DNA of 34,462 nt from Geminisphaera colitermitum TAV2 (GCF_000171235.2 NZ_ABEA03000197.1:1-34462), one strand, 5' to 3'. Positions 1-8,231 are shown, counted from the stretch's first letter. Notes: generated from the letters alone by a model not told the origin. Translations and numbers: made by a program.

Positions 1-62
1 GAGGAGGCCGCAGCGTGTAGGGCGGGGAGAATGAGGAGGGTGGCAAGCGTGATGGCTTTCAT
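1..62 (-). CDS. Start of an exported protein, probably the outer-membrane channel of the efflux operon (partial)
   Basis: Only the first 20 or so codons are inside the window; the gene runs off the left edge. They read as a typical signal peptide: Met-Lys, then a hydrophobic stretch (ITLATLLILPALHAAAS) ending in an Ala-rich cleavage region. The ATG overlaps the stop of the upstream RND pump gene in an ATGA arrangement, so the two are translationally coupled. In MarR-MFP-RND operons the next gene is usually a TolC/OprM-type outer-membrane factor. That identity is inferred from context alone, because no domain is visible. Confidence 0.6.
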   Translation of the reverse strand, partial: MKAITLATLLILPALHAAAS

Positions 63-3000
63 GTGAGTGTGGTCGCGGTGGTCGATTGCGTGGTTGCTCC
101 GGATTCAGCGTGTGTGTGTCCGCCGTGGTCCTTGGCTATGAGCACGTAGAGCGAGGGGACGATGAAGAGCGTGAAGAGCGAGCCGATGGCCATGCCGGCC
201 ACGATGACGATGCCGATGCTGTTGCGGGCGGCGGCGCCGGCACCGGTCACGAGGACGAGGGGGAAGTGGCCGACGACGGTGGCCACGGTGGTCATCATGA
301 CGGGACGGAAGCGGGTGCGGGCGGCTTCGCGGATGGCGTCGATCTTGGAACGGCCTTCGAGTTGGAGATGGTTGGCGAACTCGACGACGAGGATGCCGTT
401 CTTGGCAACGAGGCCGATGAGGGTGACGAGGCCGACTTGCGAGTAGATGTTGATGGTGGTTGTCCAGCCGTCGGTGAAGTAGTGGAGATTTGGATTGGGC
501 ATCTTCAGGACGGTGAAGATGAGCGCGCCAAACATGGCGAGGGGCACGGAGCCGGCGAGGATGACGAAGGGGTCGCGGAAGGAATTAAACTGCGCGGCAA
601 GCACGAGGAATATGAGGATGACGGCGAGGACAAAGGCTGGGAGGAATTTGTTGCCTTCGACGCGGAGTTGGCGGGACTGGCCGGTGTAGTCGATCTTGTA
701 GCCTTTGGGCAGGATTTGCGCGGCGGTGTCTTCCATGTAGGTGAGGGCTTCGTCGAGGGGGCGGAGGGCGACGCCGCTGATCTTGACGGAGTTGAGTTGC
801 TGGAAGCGGTTGAGCGAGCGGGGCACGGTGGAGTTCTCGATGGTGGCGAGGGTGCTGAGGGGCACGAGTTTGCCTGCGGGGCCGGTGACGTAGATGTTCT
901 GGAGTTGGTCGGCGTTGAGGCGTTCGCTGCGTTCGATCTGCGGGATGACTTTGTAGCTGCGTCCGTCGATGTTGAAGCGGTTGACGTAGTTGCCGCCAAC
1001 GGCAGCGGACATGTCGGCGCCGACTTGCTGGAGGTTGAGGCCGAGGGTGGCGACTTTGTCGCGGTCGATTTTGAGTTCGGACTGGGGTTGGTCGATCTTG
1101 ATGTCGATGATCGGGGGGAAGGCAAAGAGTCCGTCGGCCTGGCCTTTGGCGACGATCTGGTTGGCAAATTCGAGGATCTGGTGCGTGTCGGCGGTGGAGG
1201 CGAGTATGAACTCGACGGGGAAGGTGCCGCCGCCGGGGAGAGCGGGGCGGTTGACGGCGTTGTAGCGGACGCTGGGGATGTGGTTGAGGCCGGCCTGCAC
1301 TTCGGGGAGGATGTCAAACACGGTGCGGGTGCGCTCGCCCCAGGGTTTCAAGACCATGCCGCCAAAGGAGCTGGCGGGCTGGGTGATGAGGAAGGTGCGG
1401 GCGGTGTCGGGGTGGTTGAGGAAAAACTTGTTGGCCGCGGCGGTGGAGATGACGGTTTGTTCGAGGGTGCCGTTGGCGGGGGTTTGCGCGATGGCTAGGA
1501 TGACGCCCTGGTCCTCGGCGGGGGCGAGTTCCTTGGGCGAGAGGATGAACATGGGGACGGCGGCGAGGGAGAGCACGATCCAGACAATGTACACGGCGGG
1601 GCGGGCGTTGAGGGTGTAGTCCACGATGCGGCCGTAGGTGTCGCGCAAGCGGTCGAAGCCGCGGGTGATGAGGCCGGCAAAGCCGTGTTCGGTGATGCCG
1701 GGTTTGAGGAGCTTGGCGGACATCATCGGGGAGAGGGTCACGGCCACGACGCCGGAGATGGTTACGGCGCCGGCGAGGGTGAAGGCAAATTCGCGGAAGA
1801 GGGAACCGGTGAGGCCGCCTTGCAGGCCGATGGGGGCGTAAACGGCGGCGAGGGTGATGGTCATCGAAATGATGGGCGACACGAGTTCGCGCGCGCCGAG
1901 GAGGGCGGCGTCGAGGGGGGATTTGCCCTGGCTCATGTGGCGTTCGATGTTCTCCACGACGACGATGGCGTCGTCCACCACGAGTCCCACCGAGAGCACG
2001 ACGGCGAGGAGGGTGAGGAGGTTGAGCGTGAAGCCGAAGGCTTGCATGAGGAAGATGGCGCCGATGAGCGAGATCGGTATCGCAATCACGGGTACAAGCA
2101 CGGTGCGGAACGAGCCCATGAAGAGAAAGATGACGATGACGACGATGAGCATGGTCTCGCCGAGGGTATGGAAGACTTCGTCAATGGCGTCCTGGATGTA
2201 GGCGGTGGCGTCGTAGGCGATGCCGCCTTCGAGGCCGGTGGGGAGGTTTTGGACGATGTCGTCCATCTCGTGCTTGATGCGCTTGACGACGTCGAGCGAG
2301 TTGGCGGTGGGGAGGGGGAAGACGCCGATGAAGACGGCGGATTCGCCGGAAAATCTCACGTCGGCGTCGTAGTCCTCGGCGCCGAGGGAGACGCTGGCGA
2401 TGTCGGAGAGGCGGACAATGGCGCCGTCTTGTTCGCGGAGGACGAGGTTGCGGAATTCCTCGACGGAGCGGAGGTCGGTGTTGGCGGTGAGGTTGACCTG
2501 GATAAGCGCGCCTTTGGTGGCACCGACGGCGGAGAGGTAGTTGTTGGAGGCAAGGGCGGCGCGGACTTGCGCGGGGCTGATGTTGAGGGAGGCCATGCGG
2601 TCGGGCTTGAGCCAGATGCGCATGGCAAAGGTGCGGGCGCCGAGGATGTCGGCTTTCTGCACGCCTTCGACGGTGGAGAGACGGGGTTGGACGACACGCG
2701 TGAGGTAGTCGGTGATTTCGTTCCGCTGGAGGGTATTTGAGGTGAAACGGAGGTAGGCGGAGGCGAATTGCGAGTCGGTGGACTGGATGTTGATGACGGG
2801 CAGTTCGGCTTCGGGAGGGAGGTCGCCGCGCACTTGGTTGACGCGGGCGCTGATCTCGGAGAGCGCCTTGTTGGGGTCGTAGTTGAGCTTGAGGCGGACG
2901 TTGATGCTGGAGACGCCTTGCGAGCTGGTGGACTCGATGTAGTCGATGCCGTCGGCGGCGGCGATGGAGCGTTCGAGCGGGGTGGTGATGAAGCCGCGGA

Positions 3001-3181
3001 CGAGTTCGGCGCTGGCGCCGACGTAAGCGGTGGTCACGGTGATGGTGCTGTCATCCATGCGCGGATACTGGCGCACGGTGAGTGTCTTGTAGGCTTGGAT
3101 ACCGGCGATGAGGATCACGAGGCTGACCACGATCGCCAGGACGGGCCGACGGATGAAGATGTCGGTGAAAGAAGAGTTCAT
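59..3181 (-). CDS. RND-family (HAE1) multidrug efflux pump, inner-membrane permease
   Basis: Predicted proton-driven exporter of hydrophobic or amphiphilic compounds in the AcrB/MexB class. It would work as a trimer with the adjacent membrane-fusion protein and an outer-membrane channel. The protein is 1040 aa, the usual length. It opens with the family signature (FTDIFIRRPVLAIVVSL) forming TM1. The paired aspartates of the proton relay are present in TM4 (VGLVVDDAIVVVENIE, about residue 400), and the TM10 lysine is present in VAKNGILVVEFAN. Two large periplasmic loops separate the TM bundles. It lies 143 bp downstream of the fusion-protein gene and overlaps the next exported-protein gene by 4 bp. 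Substrate cannot be deduced. The gene is intact. Confidence 0.96.
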   Translation of the reverse strand: MNSSFTDIFIRRPVLAIVVSLVILIAGIQAYKTLTVRQYPRMDDSTITVTTAYVGASAELVRGFITTPLERSIAAADGIDYIESTSSQGVSSINVRLKLNYDPNKALSEISARVNQVRGDLPPEAELPVINIQSTDSQFASAYLRFTSNTLQRNEITDYLTRVVQPRLSTVEGVQKADILGARTFAMRIWLKPDRMASLNISPAQVRAALASNNYLSAVGATKGALIQVNLTANTDLRSVEEFRNLVLREQDGAIVRLSDIASVSLGAEDYDADVRFSGESAVFIGVFPLPTANSLDVVKRIKHEMDDIVQNLPTGLEGGIAYDATAYIQDAIDEVFHTLGETMLIVVIVIFLFMGSFRTVLVPVIAIPISLIGAIFLMQAFGFTLNLLTLLAVVLSVGLVVDDAIVVVENIERHMSQGKSPLDAALLGARELVSPIISMTITLAAVYAPIGLQGGLTGSLFREFAFTLAGAVTISGVVAVTLSPMMSAKLLKPGITEHGFAGLITRGFDRLRDTYGRIVDYTLNARPAVYIVWIVLSLAAVPMFILSPKELAPAEDQGVILAIAQTPANGTLEQTVISTAAANKFFLNHPDTARTFLITQPASSFGGMVLKPWGERTRTVFDILPEVQAGLNHIPSVRYNAVNRPALPGGGTFPVEFILASTADTHQILEFANQIVAKGQADGLFAFPPIIDIKIDQPQSELKIDRDKVATLGLNLQQVGADMSAAVGGNYVNRFNIDGRSYKVIPQIERSERLNADQLQNIYVTGPAGKLVPLSTLATIENSTVPRSLNRFQQLNSVKISGVALRPLDEALTYMEDTAAQILPKGYKIDYTGQSRQLRVEGNKFLPAFVLAVILIFLVLAAQFNSFRDPFVILAGSVPLAMFGALIFTVLKMPNPNLHYFTDGWTTTINIYSQVGLVTLIGLVAKNGILVVEFANHLQLEGRSKIDAIREAARTRFRPVMMTTVATVVGHFPLVLVTGAGAAARNSIGIVIVAGMAIGSLFTLFIVPSLYVLIAKDHGGHTHAESGATTQSTTATTLT

Positions 3182-3188
3182 TGAGAAT

Positions 3189-3307
3189 GCGGATTGCAGA
3201 GTGCGGAATGCGGAGTGGCGCAGGCGGCGGATGAAACGCGTGGGTGGTGCGGGTGCGGGCGGAGCGGCGGGCGGTGGGCAACACGCAGGCGTTGTTCCGC
3301 AATCCGC
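3189..3307. repeat. Intergenic inverted repeat built from GCGGAAT/GCGGATT words
   Basis: This repeat fills most of the gap between the fusion-protein and pump genes. The left side has stacked words (GCGGATTGC, GTGCGGAATGCGGA). The right side carries the complement (TTCCGCAATCCGCAGTCCGC). GCGGATTGC at 3189-3197 is the exact reverse complement of 3299-3307. The middle is GC-rich with no convincing reading frame. It could form a long hairpin in the operon mRNA and modulate the pump-to-adaptor ratio, but that is inference. Confidence 0.6.
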
Positions 3308-3324
3308 AGTCCGCGATTTCGGCG

Positions 3325-4455
3325 TCAGCCTTCGGCGGGCGTCGGCGTGAGCGAGGGCTTGGGCGCGAGATCGTTGTTGACGGTGACGCGGGCTCCGTTG
3401 CGGAGCTTGAAGGCGCCGGTGCCCACGATGGTCTCCCCGGGCTTGAGCCCTTCGGTGACGGCCACGAAATCGCCGCGTCGCACGCCGAGGCGCACGAATT
3501 GCTGGCGGACGACAAGCTGCTCCTCCGATGTTTGCTCGTCTTGCTTTTTCTCCACCACAAAAACGGTGTCGCCGTAGGGAGCAAAGAGAACGGCGGTCGC
3601 CGGGATCACGATGAGATTTTCCTTGGAGGGAAGGATGACGGCGACGTTGGCAAACATGCCGGGGCGCAACAGTTCCTGCTCGTTGGCAAGGGTGAGCTGG
3701 ACGGTCACGGAACGCGTGGCGAGGTCGATGTCGGGATTGATGGCGGTGATTTTGCCCTCGAAGGCGCGGCCCGGATAGGCGTCGCTGGTGACGCGCGCGG
3801 CGAGGCCGATGGCGAGCTGGCCGAGGCGTTGCTGCGGGAGCGACAGGTTGACGTAAACCGGTTGTAATGCCTGGAGCGATACAATCGGCGTGCCGGCGGC
3901 AAGGTACTGGCCGAGGTTGACCAGACGGATGCCGAGGCGGCCCGCGAAGGGCGCGCGGATGGTTTTCTTGGCAATGGTGGCGCGGATGTTGGCGACCTGC
4001 GCGGCGGCTTCCTTGGCCTGGGCGTCGGCTGCGTCGAGATCGGCCTGGGAATTGGTGTTTTTGGCGCGCAGGTCCTTGGCGCGCTGGAGGCTGAGGTTGG
4101 CCAGAGCCGCCTGCGCCTCGGCGGCGGCGAGTTGGGCCTGCTCGACGGAGGTGTCGATTTCCACGAGAAGATCGCCGGCCTTGACGGTGGTGCCGGACTC
4201 AAAGGCGATCTTTGTGACGGTGCCGGAAACCTCCGCACCAAGGACCACGCCCTGCGCGGCGACGACAGAGCCGACGGCATCGATGGTGGGTTCCCAGTGT
4301 TCGGACCGGACTTCGGCGGTCGAAATGGTTTCGGCCGGAGCCACCATGCTCTTGCCCGCGGCAATGAGCGCGCCGATTTGCATGCCTTTGATGCCGCCAA
4401 TCACGCCGAGAAGGACGATGAGTGCGACGAGGCTGATGAGTATCTTTTTAGCCAT
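3325..4455 (-). CDS. RND efflux periplasmic adaptor (membrane-fusion protein)
   Basis: A 376-aa AcrA/MexA-type adaptor that would link the inner-membrane RND pump to an outer-membrane channel. It has a single N-terminal hydrophobic anchor (ILISLVALIVLLGVIGG) and no lipobox cysteine, so it is anchored by the TM segment. A barrel-sandwich/lipoyl half follows (GAEVSGTVTKIAFESGTTV). Next comes an Ala/Gln-rich alpha-hairpin of about 70 residues (AQLAAAEAQAALANLSLQ onward), then the second lipoyl half (IRAPFAGRLGIRLVNLGQYL) and the beta-barrel and membrane-proximal domains. It sits between the MarR regulator and the pump in one transcription unit. The start ATG directly precedes the MAKK positive patch. 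Confidence 0.95.
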   Translation of the reverse strand: MAKKILISLVALIVLLGVIGGIKGMQIGALIAAGKSMVAPAETISTAEVRSEHWEPTIDAVGSVVAAQGVVLGAEVSGTVTKIAFESGTTVKAGDLLVEIDTSVEQAQLAAAEAQAALANLSLQRAKDLRAKNTNSQADLDAADAQAKEAAAQVANIRATIAKKTIRAPFAGRLGIRLVNLGQYLAAGTPIVSLQALQPVYVNLSLPQQRLGQLAIGLAARVTSDAYPGRAFEGKITAINPDIDLATRSVTVQLTLANEQELLRPGMFANVAVILPSKENLIVIPATAVLFAPYGDTVFVVEKKQDEQTSEEQLVVRQQFVRLGVRRGDFVAVTEGLKPGETIVGTGAFKLRNGARVTVNNDLAPKPSLTPTPAEG

Positions 4456-4509
4456 AGATGCTGAGTGTGATGTGGTAGAGAGTTACGGTCGGAAAAGTGG
4501 ATGGAGGGA

Positions 4510-5058
4510 TCAAACGACGCTGACAGGCGCGGGCGGCTCGATGATCGCGGCTTGCTGCATGATCTTGCCAAGAAGGCGGACGAGGGTGCGGCGCTCGGTC
4601 TCGCCAAGCGGACTCATGAGCGCGGCCATGCGGCGAAAGTGTTCGGGGAGTATCGTAGTGAGATGTTCGATACCTTTTTCAGTGATGGCAACGGACATCA
4701 TGCGACGGTCCGCAGGGTCAGGCTGGCGGGTGACCATACCGTCGCGTTCGAGGGTGTCGATGAGGCCGGTCATGGTGGCGCGCGTGACGCCGGCCATGTC
4801 GGCGAGTTCGGCAGGGGTGCGAGCGGAGGGGCCTTCGCCGCCGCTGCATTTGTTGGCCAGAAGCATCAGGACGCTGAAGCGTCCCGGGGAGAGGTTGCAG
4901 CGCTGGAGGTAGGAACTGCCGACATTGGCGGCGAGGTCGCCACACCGCAGGAGATGCAAATGCACTTCACAAGCGGATGGATCGAGGTCAGGAAATGTTT
5001 TCGCGGCCTCAAGCAGGCAGTCGTAGCGCGGCAGGTCTTTGAGAAGAAGGAAGGCCAT
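4510..5058 (-). CDS. MarR-family transcriptional regulator
   Basis: A 182-aa winged-helix repressor-type protein. The recognition region is TPAELADMAGVTRATMTGLIDTLERDGMV, followed by the wing with the family's Asp-x-Arg (DPADRRMMSVAITEKG). It has an N-terminal extension of about 45 residues before the first conserved helix (LSPGRFSVLMLLANK). It is the first gene of the efflux operon, 54 bp upstream of the adaptor gene. It is therefore expected to autoregulate and to repress the pump until a ligand binds, which is usual for MarR-RND arrangements. A dyad immediately upstream is a good candidate operator. The ligand is unknown. Confidence 0.93.
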   Translation of the reverse strand: MAFLLLKDLPRYDCLLEAAKTFPDLDPSACEVHLHLLRCGDLAANVGSSYLQRCNLSPGRFSVLMLLANKCSGGEGPSARTPAELADMAGVTRATMTGLIDTLERDGMVTRQPDPADRRMMSVAITEKGIEHLTTILPEHFRRMAALMSPLGETERRTLVRLLGKIMQQAAIIEPPAPVSVV

Positions 5059-5062
5059 CGGT

Positions 5063-5105
5063 GATCGGTTAGCAGGAAGATAAGGGGGCTAACGATCAGG
5101 GGCCT
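5063..5105 (-). promoter_or_regulatory. Candidate MarR operator upstream of the efflux operon
   Basis: Just upstream of the MarR start lies a near-perfect dyad: GATCG(G)TTAGC at 5063-5073 and GCTAACGATC at 5088-5097. A third half-site, CCTAAC, lies at 5102-5107. MarR proteins usually bind such dyads over their own promoter. No clear -35/-10 pair was assigned. Function is inferred from position and symmetry. Confidence 0.5.
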
Positions 5106-5151
5106 AACTAAAAAAGCAAGCGGGCCGTGAAGGATTTTCGATGAAACTTTT

Positions 5152-5370
5152 TTAGTGTCCTCGACTTCCCATCAGTCCCCCGACCACTCCGCCAATGAGA
5201 TGCGCCAGCGGGACGGGCGCAAACACGGCTCCGGCGTTGTCCGCAAAAACGGATGTTCCGGCAAAAAACTCCCAGCCGCACTTGGCGGCAAACCCGACGA
5301 GCGCCATGACACCGAGGGTAATGGAAAAACCATGACACGGTTGAGCGCGGACGCAATAGGGCAGTTTCAT
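5152..5370 (-). pseudogene. C-terminal remnant of a rhomboid/rhombosortase-like intramembrane protease
   Basis: A 72-codon frame on the minus strand. Its end, PLAHLIGGVVGGLMGS, matches the last catalytic helix of rhomboid proteases: the catalytic His followed by a GxxxG glycine ladder. A preceding hydrophobic helix is also present (ITLGVMALVGFAAKCGWEFF). The serine-bearing GxSG half is absent. The only available ATG lies inside the repeat element that abuts the fragment, immediately after an in-frame TAA. This looks like a gene truncated at a repeat boundary rather than a complete small membrane protein. Resemblance to rhombosortases specifically (short, PVPLAH) is weak. Confidence 0.5.
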
Positions 5371-5538
5371 TTAAACTGTAGCCATCACCTACCTGGTAGG
5401 GAGGCCTCTCCGAGGCCTCCGCTGTGCGTGGTGTGAGAATGTGAAATTCATAGGTAGATGGAGCGTGGTTTCGGAGGCCTCGGAAAGGCCTCCCTACCGT
5501 TAAGACGACGGCTACAACTCAACTGAAAATGCGCTAGA
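5362..5538. repeat. MITE-like palindromic element, copy 1 ('GGCCTCCCTACC' family)
   Basis: An element of about 175 bp with internal inverted arms, GGTAGGGAGGCCTCTCCGAG at 5395-5414 against the complementary GGCCTCCCTACC block near 5489-5502. Its outer ends resemble each other when read outward (CTACAGTTTAAATGAAAC on the left, CTACAACTCAACTGAAAA on the right). A second copy lies inverted at 8664-8829, and a shorter relative lies at 11157-11283. No reading frame is present. It resembles a non-autonomous transposable or REP-like element. Confidence 0.75.
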
Positions 5539-5550
5539 GTGAAACAGACG

Positions 5551-7164
5551 TCACGCGGTTTGGTTTCTGAAGCGCGCAACGACCCACTCGGAGATGGCTT
5601 TGTCGGGATTTTCGATGACGTGCCGGTCGATCGTGGTCACGGAGGGTTCGCCGTCTTTGGCGAGGAGTTTGAGGCCGTGATGGAAGTTGCGGAATTTGTC
5701 CTCGCAGAGCGCACGGATGGTCTTGTCGGTGGCAAGGCTCTGCTCAATGAGCGTGTCGATGGCGTCGTCCGTGAAGATAAGCTGGAAGGTGTGCTCCTCT
5801 TGAAAACGTTTGGAGAATGCGAGCACGTCGGCCTTGAGCACGTCGTGCTGGAGACTGGCGGATTCGCGCAGGAGGGCGCGCAGGGTGTCGCGGGGATTGG
5901 CAACAGTGGCCGGGTCGATGCGGAAGGTTTTGATGGCGGTGGAGGGGAGTTCGAATTTGAAATCGCGCAGCACGCGTTCGAGCACGGTCATGAGGCCGCG
6001 CGCGCCGGTGTTTTCCCGGTGGGCGAGGCGGGCAACCTCGGCAACGGCAGCGGGTGTAATTTCAAAGTCGATACTGTAGCCGCCGAAGTCGGCACGGTAT
6101 TGTTGCAGGATGCTGCCTTCGGAGGTGTTGAGGATTTTTTCGAGGTCGTCAGCGGTGAGGTTCTGGCAGGCGACGCGAACGGGGAGGCGTCCGACAAACT
6201 CGGGCTCCATGCCGTAGTCGATAAAATCGCGTGACTCGGCATAGCGCAGATAATCGCTCGCGGACTCGGTGGCCGAGGCGGGAGAGGCATCGGTGCTGGT
6301 GGTAGTCGGGGCGGCGGCGGCAAAACCGATGCGGTTGCTCTGAATGCGGCGGCGGATGCTCTCGCCGAGTTTGTCGAAGGCACCGCTGACAATGAAGAGG
6401 ATGTGCCGGGTGTTGATGGTGCGCTTGCGGGGTTTGCCGCCGCGCTGGAGTTCCATCATGGCCTGCATCTGGGCGGCGATGTCGGTCTGGCTCTGGAGGT
6501 TGACGTCGGTGTCTTCCATGAGCTTGAGGAGGTTGATCTGCACGCCGCGTCCGGAGACGTCACGACCGCCGCCACCGGGCGCGCCGGGGCCGCCGGCAGA
6601 GGCGATTTTGTCGATCTCGTCGATGTAAACGATGCCATACTGGGCGAGTTCAACGTCGCCATCGGCGGCTTTGACGAGGTCGCGCACGATGTCGTCCACG
6701 TCGCCGCCAACGTAGCCGGTTTCGGAAAACTTGGTCGCGTCAGCCTTGACGAAGGGCACGCCGATGAGGCGCGCGATGTTGCGCATGAGGTAGGTTTTGC
6801 CGACGCCGGTGGGGCCGAGAACGAGGATGTTTTGCTTGGCATAGTCACGCTCGCGCAGGGCCGGGGTTTCGAGGCACTGGCGGACATGATTGTAGTGGTC
6901 GCAGATGGCGACGGAGAGGACTTTTTTTGCCTCGGCCTGCTGGATGACGAAGCGGTCGAGGTGGTCGCGGATTTCGCGCGGTTTGAGACTGAAGGCGCGG
7001 ATGCGGGCGAGAACTTCATCCTTGCTTTCGCCCTCTGGCGTGCTTGCCGAAGTATCAGAAGCTTGGGGTGTTGGAGCAGATGCCGCAAATCCTGTCATCC
7101 CGGCTTTGCGGAACATTTCTTGAATATTCTTAGGTAATTGGCTGAAAGGGTCTTGTGTATTCAT
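5551..7164 (-). CDS. ClpX-like AAA+ ATPase lacking the zinc-binding domain
   Basis: 537 aa. AAA+ unfoldase features in order: Walker A GPTGVGKT (117-124), pore loop GYVG (150-153), Walker B GIVYIDEIDKIA (about 177-188) and sensor-2 TGARGL (386-391). An IGF tripeptide (279-281) falls where ClpX carries its ClpP-docking loop. The C4 zinc finger of true ClpX is missing and is replaced by about 50 low-complexity residues. The RKH region is replaced by a longer insertion around 220-250. A C-terminal extension of roughly 120 residues follows the ClpX core. It may be a ClpP partner with altered substrate choice, or a stand-alone unfoldase. It is divergent from an HU/IHF-type gene. No protease gene is adjacent. 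Confidence 0.88.
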   Translation of the reverse strand: MNTQDPFSQLPKNIQEMFRKAGMTGFAASAPTPQASDTSASTPEGESKDEVLARIRAFSLKPREIRDHLDRFVIQQAEAKKVLSVAICDHYNHVRQCLETPALRERDYAKQNILVLGPTGVGKTYLMRNIARLIGVPFVKADATKFSETGYVGGDVDDIVRDLVKAADGDVELAQYGIVYIDEIDKIASAGGPGAPGGGGRDVSGRGVQINLLKLMEDTDVNLQSQTDIAAQMQAMMELQRGGKPRKRTINTRHILFIVSGAFDKLGESIRRRIQSNRIGFAAAAPTTTSTDASPASATESASDYLRYAESRDFIDYGMEPEFVGRLPVRVACQNLTADDLEKILNTSEGSILQQYRADFGGYSIDFEITPAAVAEVARLAHRENTGARGLMTVLERVLRDFKFELPSTAIKTFRIDPATVANPRDTLRALLRESASLQHDVLKADVLAFSKRFQEEHTFQLIFTDDAIDTLIEQSLATDKTIRALCEDKFRNFHHGLKLLAKDGEPSVTTIDRHVIENPDKAISEWVVARFRNQTA

Positions 7165-7188
7165 TGATGGAAAAAATCAAAAGGTGGT

Positions 7189-7237
7189 TTGACGTAATCA
7201 GGTTAAAGCACGTAGGTTATGAAACGACCGATAACCT
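7189..7237 (+). promoter_or_regulatory. Divergent promoter region with a perfect 7-bp dyad between the ClpX-like and HU-type genes
   Basis: TTGACG at 7189-7194 resembles a -35 box. The -10 region (TAGGTT at 7213-7218, 18-bp spacing) is weak. It overlaps a perfect inverted repeat AGGTTAT-N10-ATAACCT (7214-7220 and 7231-7237), which could be an operator. A purine-rich AAAGGA lies about 5 nt before the HU-type start and is the likely ribosome-binding site. Confidence 0.4.
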
Positions 7238-7262
7238 AACCTAATCAACAAAGGATCCAAAC

Positions 7263-7571
7263 ATGCCCGCTAATCTGACCAAACGCGAGATCGTCCTCGA
7301 AATTTACGAGAAAACCGGTTTCCCGCAAAAAGAGATCGTGACCTCGGTCCAGATGACTCTGGACATCATCATGCGAGCCCTGTCCGAGGGCCGGAATGTG
7401 GAGCTTCGCAACTTCGGCGTGCTCGAAGTCCAGCGCCGCAAATCGCGCATTGGCCGCAACCCGAACAAGCCCGAAGCCGAGGTCGTCATCCCCGAGCGAG
7501 CCGTGGTGAAGTTCAAGTCCGGAAAGATCCTCAAGCAATTGCTCAAAAAGATCGATATCAAGGATCTCTGA
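7263..7571 (+). CDS. HU/IHF-family DNA-binding protein
   Basis: A 102-aa nucleoid-associated protein. It shows the family order: N-terminal helices (LTKREIVLEIYEKTGFPQKE), the beta-saddle (GRNVELRNFGVLEVQRRKSRIG) and the DNA-intercalating arm with its conserved proline (RNPNKPEAEVVIPERAVVKF). A C-terminal lysine-rich helix follows. The RxGRNPxxPE arm is of the IHF-alpha/HU type that bends DNA as a dimer in the minor groove. The start ATG has a good AAAGGA ribosome-binding site. It is monocistronic, with a strong terminator downstream, and divergent from the ClpX-like gene. HU versus IHF cannot be decided from sequence alone. Confidence 0.95.
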   Translation: MPANLTKREIVLEIYEKTGFPQKEIVTSVQMTLDIIMRALSEGRNVELRNFGVLEVQRRKSRIGRNPNKPEAEVVIPERAVVKFKSGKILKQLLKKIDIKDL

Positions 7572-7680
7572 GGTTGATCGGAGCGGGGCCGACGCCGTCT
7601 CATGACGCGTGATCCCGTCAGCGGACGGAGACGCGAACCGCTTCTATTGTTCATATATTTTGTGTTTATTCGTTTTGTGA

Positions 7681-7718
7681 AAAACCGGAGGCATCCGTGC
7701 GGTGCCTCCGGTTTTTTT
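7681..7718 (+). terminator. Rho-independent terminator of the HU-type gene
   Basis: Perfect 11-bp stem AACCGGAGGCA (7683-7693) and TGCCTCCGGTT (7703-7713) with a 9-nt loop, followed by a run of seven T. It is preceded by A residues, so it could also work weakly in the other direction. Confidence 0.9.
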
Positions 7719-8231
7719 ATAGAATGATGACGGAGGGGGGGGGCGAAATCCGCCGCTTGTCCTTGCCTGCGGGTGAGCAGCAAGAGCAGGAGGTGCTGGA
7801 GGTCTCTTGATGCGCTTCACGAACTGTCACGCGCACTCTCCAGGTCCCCTCCCCTCCCCCCCCGCCCCCGCCGCCGCAGAGGTTGACGCCGACGGTCATC
7901 ACTTCGCGCAACAACTCAATTGAAAACGCTCCAGTGTGCAGTCATGCGTGAGATGCCGCCGGACAACGCGACGCGTCGCTCCTTTGAAATGAGAATCGAA
8001 CGCCTAGTGGAGAGGCACGTTGTTCTTCATTCGGCTCCGGCGGTTGGAAACCGACTGGTTCCGAGCGGATGCTCATCGGAGTGATTGACTACGAAACTGA
8101 AGCCGCGAACAGAAACTGAATCGATCACGAAGGGGGAGGGGGGGGGGGGGGGGGCTTGATTTCGAAATGACGTGATTTTGTCTTGATCTTATTATGAGAT
8201 TTGGTCTCAGTTGCGTTATTTTCTAACAACA
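7719..8231. other. Long intergenic region with homopolymer tracts, no gene seen
   Basis: No supportable reading frame was found. The region holds a G9 run near 7735-7743, C-rich runs near 7845-7870 and a solo repeat end (CAACTCAATTGAAAACGCT at 7908-7926) matching the tips of the elements at 5362 and 8664. A G17 tract (8138-8154) lies behind GGGGGA. A small dyad, TGAGA-N5-TCTCA, lies at 8195-8209. Confidence 0.6.
8167..8195 (+). promoter_or_regulatory. Possible promoter of the unknown gene at 8232
   Basis: ATGACG (8167-8172) and TATTAT (8190-8195) are spaced 17 bp apart in an AT-rich pocket just after the G17 tract, about 37 nt before the ATG. The TGAGA-N5-TCTCA dyad lies between the -10 and the start and could be a regulatory site. 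This is assigned from sequence resemblance only. Confidence 0.3.

Noticed and set aside
86-2740. Long plus-strand frames opposite the RND pump (470 and 351 codons, Gly/Asp/Glu/Val-rich)
   Set aside because: They are low-complexity antisense shadows of a GC-rich gene whose minus-strand product is an unambiguous, complete RND permease.
5108-5356. Alternative 82-codon minus-strand frame overlapping the rhomboid remnant
   Set aside because: Arg/Cys-rich composition without domain; the other frame has a clear rhomboid-type helix.
7304-7914. Minus-strand frames across the HU-type gene and its downstream gap
   Set aside because: One is antisense to the HU-type gene and the other is built on G/C tracts; no motif or ribosome-binding site.
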